Of a stretch of DNA of 62,796 nt, positions 59,548 through 62,796 are shown in pieces. The position numbers and the translations under genes were made by a program. Source of the stretch: Mycobacterium neglectum (GTDB lineage Bacteria; Actinomycetota; Actinomycetes; Mycobacteriales; Mycobacteriaceae); contig NZ_NVQE01000035.1 in NCBI RefSeq assembly GCF_002591975.1, positions 1-62,796 of the forward strand, read 5' to 3'. The notes beneath the pieces were generated by a model. It did no database searches and was not told the DNA's origin. It was given only the letters and a program-made list of their open reading frames with translations. Positions within the stretch are counted from its first letter, which is position 1, and every line of letters begins with the position of its first letter.

Positions 59548-61335
59548 GTGGCGTTGAGCCCTGGCGCCGTGGTGGCGGGCTACGCCATCGAGGCTGTGTT
59601 GGGTGCCGGCGGAATGGGCACCGTCTACAGAGCGCGCAATCCCGCGCTGCCGCGTAGTGACGCGTTGAAGGTGCTCTCCGAAGGTCTGTCTCGGGACGAC
59701 CATTTCCGGGCCCGGTTCCTGCGCGAGGCCGATCTGGCGGCGACGCTGGATCACCCGAATATCGTCACCGTCTACACCCGCGGGGAGACCGACGACGGCC
59801 AGCTCTGGATCGCGATGCAGTACGTGGATGGCAGCGATGCCGAGAAGGAGACGCGCGCCGGACGGATGCCGCCGCAGCGTGCTGTGTACATCGTCAGTGA
59901 GGTGGCCAAGGCGATGGACTACGCGCACCGACGTCAGTTATTGCACCGCGACGTCAAGCCGGCCAACTTCCTGCTCGGCTCCGACGACGAACGAGTCCTT
60001 CTGGCGGACTTCGGGATTGCCCGCGCCCTCGATGACGCGACCAATCTGACCCAGACCGGGATGGTGGTCGCCACCATCGCCTACGCGGCGCCGGAAAGTC
60101 TGTCCGGGTACTCCGTCGACGGCCGCGCCGACATCTACTCGCTCGGTTGCTCGCTGTACAACCTGCTCACCCGGCGGACACCGTTCGGCGGCTCCGGGGG
60201 GATGGCGGCGACCATGGCCGCACACCTGAACCAGCCGCCACCGCGTGCCACCGCGCTGGTGCCCGCATTGCCGCAGGCCATCGACCGGGTGCTCGCGCGG
60301 GCAATGGCTAAGAATCCCAACGATCGCTATCAGTCGGCCCGTGAGTTCGCCGCTGCAGCAGGACAAGCGCTCGACCAGTCCACCGTGGCGGTGCGCACGA
60401 TGCCGGTCACTCCGGTGTCGCCGCCGCCGACCTGGTCGCGCCCTTCGACCCGTCCGGCCGCCCACACCTATCCCAGCTCCCAGCCAACGGCAGCCCGTTT
60501 CGCCGGCGGTCAGCCACCGTATCCGCGCGAGGGTCCCAGCGCGATCCAGCCCCAGCCATCGGCGCGCACCGGCAAGTTCGGCGGTAACCGGCGCAGGTGG
60601 GGCATCGGCGCCGCGGCTGCCGCGGCCATCGTCGCGGTCGTCGTGGTGCTCGTCGTCGCGATGTCCGGTGGCGACGCCTCGGAGTCGACGGCAACCGGCC
60701 CCACCTCGACAACGGCGAGTCCCACGGGGAGCGCCTCGACGCCGGAACCCACCACCGCTCCGCCCGCCCCCGCGAACGTCGACGACGATGCACTGCCCGG
60801 ACTTCTTCTTTCCGCCAACGACGTCAGTGGGCGCATGAACAAACCCGGCATGACCGCCATGGCGACCGAATACGAGCCGCTCGCCGGTTCAGTCACCCCG
60901 CCCAACTGCACCGGGGCGTGGGGCCCCGTTTACCAGGCCACCTACGACGGGTCGGGCTTCACCGGGTTGGTGGTGCAAGGGGTCTTCGCGGATCCGACGC
61001 ACAAGCTGGTGCAGGCTGTCGTAGCTTTCCCGGATGCCGACGCCGCCAAGGCTTTCTACGATCGTCAGGTCGCCGATTGGAACAGCTGCAAGAGCACCCA
61101 CATCAAATTCGAATACCAAGGCGCCTCGACAGAGGCCGATCTCGGGGTGCCCGCGACGACCGCAGGTGTCTTGACGGTGAAGCTCAATCCCACGACGTCG
61201 GCGACCACAGGCCAGCAGTGCGAACGCAATATGGCAGTGCGCGCCAACGTCATCGTCGACGTACGTGCCTGCTCACCCACGGTCGGCAGCTCGGGCCTGT
61301 CGGTCGCGAGCGCCATCGCCGACAAGATCAAGTAA
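59548..61335 (+). CDS. Receptor Ser/Thr protein kinase with PknH-like sensor domain
   Basis: The 595-residue protein has a kinase domain (about 10-270): GAGGMGTVYRA, Lys41, HRDVKPAN (Asp135), DFGIAR (Asp154) and TNLTQTGMVVAT activation loop. A Pro-rich linker and one TM helix (about 352-372) follow. The extracytoplasmic domain (about 412-595) has four Cys (NCTGAW, NSCKST, QQCERN, RACSPT), like the PknH sensor domain with its two disulfides. GTG 59548 follows GGAGGGGG. It has its own transcription unit. The ligand is unknown. Confidence 0.92.
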   Translation: MALSPGAVVAGYAIEAVLGAGGMGTVYRARNPALPRSDALKVLSEGLSRDDHFRARFLREADLAATLDHPNIVTVYTRGETDDGQLWIAMQYVDGSDAEKETRAGRMPPQRAVYIVSEVAKAMDYAHRRQLLHRDVKPANFLLGSDDERVLLADFGIARALDDATNLTQTGMVVATIAYAAPESLSGYSVDGRADIYSLGCSLYNLLTRRTPFGGSGGMAATMAAHLNQPPPRATALVPALPQAIDRVLARAMAKNPNDRYQSAREFAAAAGQALDQSTVAVRTMPVTPVSPPPTWSRPSTRPAAHTYPSSQPTAARFAGGQPPYPREGPSAIQPQPSARTGKFGGNRRRWGIGAAAAAAIVAVVVVLVVAMSGGDASESTATGPTSTTASPTGSASTPEPTTAPPAPANVDDDALPGLLLSANDVSGRMNKPGMTAMATEYEPLAGSVTPPNCTGAWGPVYQATYDGSGFTGLVVQGVFADPTHKLVQAVVAFPDADAAKAFYDRQVADWNSCKSTHIKFEYQGASTEADLGVPATTAGVLTVKLNPTTSATTGQQCERNMAVRANVIVDVRACSPTVGSSGLSVASAIADKIK

Positions 61336-61339
61336 CCGG

Positions 61340-62176
61340 CTAGGGATGCGGAGGATTGAAGCCCGGGTTCGAGAGCGCGGTGGCGGCCGCGCTGCCGATC
61401 GGACCGAATTCATCGACCATGGTCGCGACGCCGGTCGCGACACCGGCGTGGCTGTAATGGGTCAGTGCGGCCAGGCCGAGGTACGGACCTTCGGGGAGTC
61501 TGCTGAGCGTAAGTGTGTAGTCGGCGTTGATGAACTGCAAACCGCTTGGGCCGTAATGGGTTAGCGAACTGGCCATGTCACCCGCCATCGCCGCGCGGGT
61601 GAACGCGGTGAGCGGTTCGCCGTCGACGAGCGGGCGGATGTCACGTACCCAGATGTATTTGGGGCCCGAGTGTTCCCATGCGCTGAGACCGAAGCCCGGC
61701 CCGGGCGTGTGGTCTTCCTTGCCGTAGGTCCACACCAGTGTGGTCAGCCCGCGGGGGATGGGATCCGGTGTCGGCGGAATCGGTGGCATGGTCACCGGCG
61801 AGGTCCAGATCTCGTCGGCCGGTTGTTCGCCGCGGCGCAGAAACAACCCGCTGGCGCGGGCGACGACGGTGTCCTCCTGGGTGACCACCGCGTCGACCAA
61901 CTTCAGGCGCCGGCCCTGTCGGGCCACGCTGGTGTCGACGCGTACTGGTGCCAATGCCGCGGGACGGAACAGGTCGACGGTCAGTCGTGCCGGTTGCAGG
62001 CCGGGCTCGCCGGCGTCGCGTTCGAGGACGTGGCCGAGCAGCCCGCCGAGATAGTTGCCGCTGATCGTCTGGCCCCACGGTCCGCGCGCGATCGGCGCGG
62101 GCACGAACTGGTTTCCGTCGGCCGTGAAGAATGCGCTGCGCTGCGCGGTGTCGACAGCACGGTCCCGATTCGTCAT
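61340..62176 (-). CDS. Acyl-CoA thioesterase-like (double hotdog) protein
   Basis: The 278-residue protein has a TesB-like double-hotdog layout: the N-terminal half (QTISGNYLGGLLGHVLERDAGEPGLQPARLTVDLFRPAALAPVRVDTSVARQGRRLKLVDAVVTQEDTVVARASGLFLR) and a C-terminal half (FINADYTLTLSRLPEGPYLGLAALTHYSHAGVATGVATMVDEFGPIG). It is of the 4HBT_3 type. The substrate is probably an acyl-CoA. It is convergent with the kinase gene, 4 bases apart. Confidence 0.85.
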   Translation of the reverse strand: MTNRDRAVDTAQRSAFFTADGNQFVPAPIARGPWGQTISGNYLGGLLGHVLERDAGEPGLQPARLTVDLFRPAALAPVRVDTSVARQGRRLKLVDAVVTQEDTVVARASGLFLRRGEQPADEIWTSPVTMPPIPPTPDPIPRGLTTLVWTYGKEDHTPGPGFGLSAWEHSGPKYIWVRDIRPLVDGEPLTAFTRAAMAGDMASSLTHYGPSGLQFINADYTLTLSRLPEGPYLGLAALTHYSHAGVATGVATMVDEFGPIGSAAATALSNPGFNPPHP

Positions 62177-62204
62177 CGGAACTGACGATATCGGCCCGCG
62201 TTTG

Positions 62205-62510
62205 CTAAGCGTCGGCGGCGTCGACCACGTCGTCGAACTCCGGGTGCTTCTTCACATACGCCTGCACCATCGAACACACCGGCACGATCCGCAGCCTCGC
62301 ATCCTTGGTCTGCTGCAGCGCCTCGCCGATCAGGATCGACGCCAGGCCGCGTCCCTGGAAGGCGTCGTCCACCTCGGTATGCGGGAACGTTCGCTGGCCG
62401 TTGCTGTCGTTGATCTCGGTGAAACCTGCCACGGTGCCGTCGACCGAAATGGTGAAGCGGTCGGCCTCCTCGGTGACGGTGGTGGTCGCTCCGGTCTTGT
62501 CGGTTGCCAT
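62205..62510 (-). CDS. Small GNAT-type N-acetyltransferase
   Basis: The 101-residue protein has the short GNAT core (YidJ/GTL3B-like): FTISVDGTVAGFTEI, then RTFPHTEVDDAFQGRGLASILIGEALQQTKDARLRIVPVCSMVQAYVKKHPEF. The QGRGLA segment is the acetyl-CoA loop, and the VxPxCxxxxxYxxxHPE end is typical. ATG 62510 follows AGGAAGG. The substrate is unknown. It is probably cotranscribed with the thioesterase. Confidence 0.9.
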   Translation of the reverse strand: MATDKTGATTTVTEEADRFTISVDGTVAGFTEINDSNGQRTFPHTEVDDAFQGRGLASILIGEALQQTKDARLRIVPVCSMVQAYVKKHPEFDDVVDAADA

Positions 62511-62546
62511 ACCTTCCTCTATACCCGGTGGGCGCAAGATGGAGTC

Positions 62547-62796
62547 ATGTGTGATGACGGCGGCACGCCCGCAGAGGCGTTGGCATCCACTCCGCGTCAA
62601 GCGGAGGGCACGGCGGTCGATCCGATTGCCCTCGAACCGGTCGACGAGATCACCATCACGACGCTGGTGGAGCAATGATCAGAACCTGTGGATGAGCCTC
62701 GGCGAGGTGGCGTGAAAGTGGGCGCACCTTCCCGAGGATGATCATCACGGAAACAGGATCTCGATCAAGACCGGCGTTGGCGCGCTGGTTGGGAAG
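62547..62796 (+). pseudogene. Possible broken N-terminus of an MBL-fold hydrolase
   Basis: An ATG at 62547 opens 43 codons that end IALEPVDEITITTLVEQ and a stop at 62678. The pattern PVDxxTxTTLVDN is common at the start of actinobacterial MBL-fold hydrolases, where it continues. After the stop the same frame gives EPVDEPRRGGVKVGAPSRG, also similar to such proteins, before another stop at about 62738. Nothing else is recognised in the last 120 bases, so this is a low-confidence call at the window edge. Confidence 0.3.

Overview
The window is the chromosomal replication-origin region of a rapidly growing mycobacterium (Mycolicibacterium type). It is GC-rich and carries the gene order known from Mycobacterium tuberculosis and M. 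smegmatis: pcnA, mutT4, murJ, sigM, trxB-trxA, cwlM, parB-parA-rsmG-jag-yidC-yidD-rnpA-rpmH, dnaA, oriC, dnaN, recF, dciA-like, gyrB-gyrA, tRNA-Ile, tRNA-Ala, cwsA, ppiA, crgA, trpG and pknB-pknA-pbpA-rodA-pstP-fhaB-fhaA. A gnd gene between dnaN and recF, as I recall it from M. smegmatis, points to a rapid grower. Names with Rv numbers are recalled homologies read from the translated sequence, not database searches. GyrA has Ser at the position equivalent to E. coli Ser83 (Ala90 in M. tuberculosis), a state reported for M. fortuitum and M. aurum.

Layout. 1-3.9 kb: a block resembling Rv0039c, Rv0038 (YqgE), Rv0037c (MFS) and Rv0036c, then an Asp-rich repeat protein. 3.9-16.6 kb: tRNA CCA-adding enzyme, Nudix hydrolase, MurJ with its pseudokinase, SigM and its anti-sigma factor, thioredoxin system, CwlM. 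16.6-23 kb: leftward segregation and membrane-insertion genes with three parS sites. 23-25.6 kb: dnaA control region, dnaA and oriC. 25.6-34.3 kb: rightward replication genes. 34.3-39.3 kb: gyrase-linked membrane protein, two tRNAs flanking a tiny DLW-39-like gene, divisome proteins CwsA and CrgA, and PabA/TrpG. 39.3-49.2 kb: the leftward Ser/Thr phosphorylation and cell-elongation operon. 49.4-52.5 kb: tRNA-Leu, an intrinsic terminator and a small accessory insert with two divergent predicted PD-(D/E)XK-type nuclease genes. 52.6-57.4 kb: a membrane alpha/beta hydrolase broken by an in-frame TGA, a TetR regulator and a molybdopterin oxidoreductase broken by a frameshift. 57.4-62.8 kb: F420-type flavoproteins, a ferritin-like protein, a PknH-like receptor kinase, a thioesterase, a GNAT protein and a probable broken hydrolase gene.

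How the genes work together. Most of the core codes for chromosome replication and segregation (DnaA, DnaN, RecF, gyrase, ParAB-parS) and for polar cell-wall growth under Ser/Thr kinase control. PknA and PknB phosphorylate substrates, PstP reverses this, and FhaA and FhaB read phospho-Thr. CwlM and the MurJ pseudokinase are their known targets, and RodA, PbpA, CwsA and CrgA form the growth machinery.

Most notable items: (i) a 27-bp tandem repeat between pbpA and pknA in which each unit carries a ribosome-binding site and ATG. It forms a mini-ORF joined to both genes by ATGA overlaps, like a miniature MIRU; a second, unrelated 27-bp repeat precedes the ATGA junction before murJ. (ii) The divergent nuclease pair next to tRNA-Leu, the best candidate for an undescribed (possibly defence) system. 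(iii) A perfect inverted repeat at the predicted dnaA transcription start. (iv) An 18-bp-arm inverted repeat between the TetR gene and the broken oxidoreductase.
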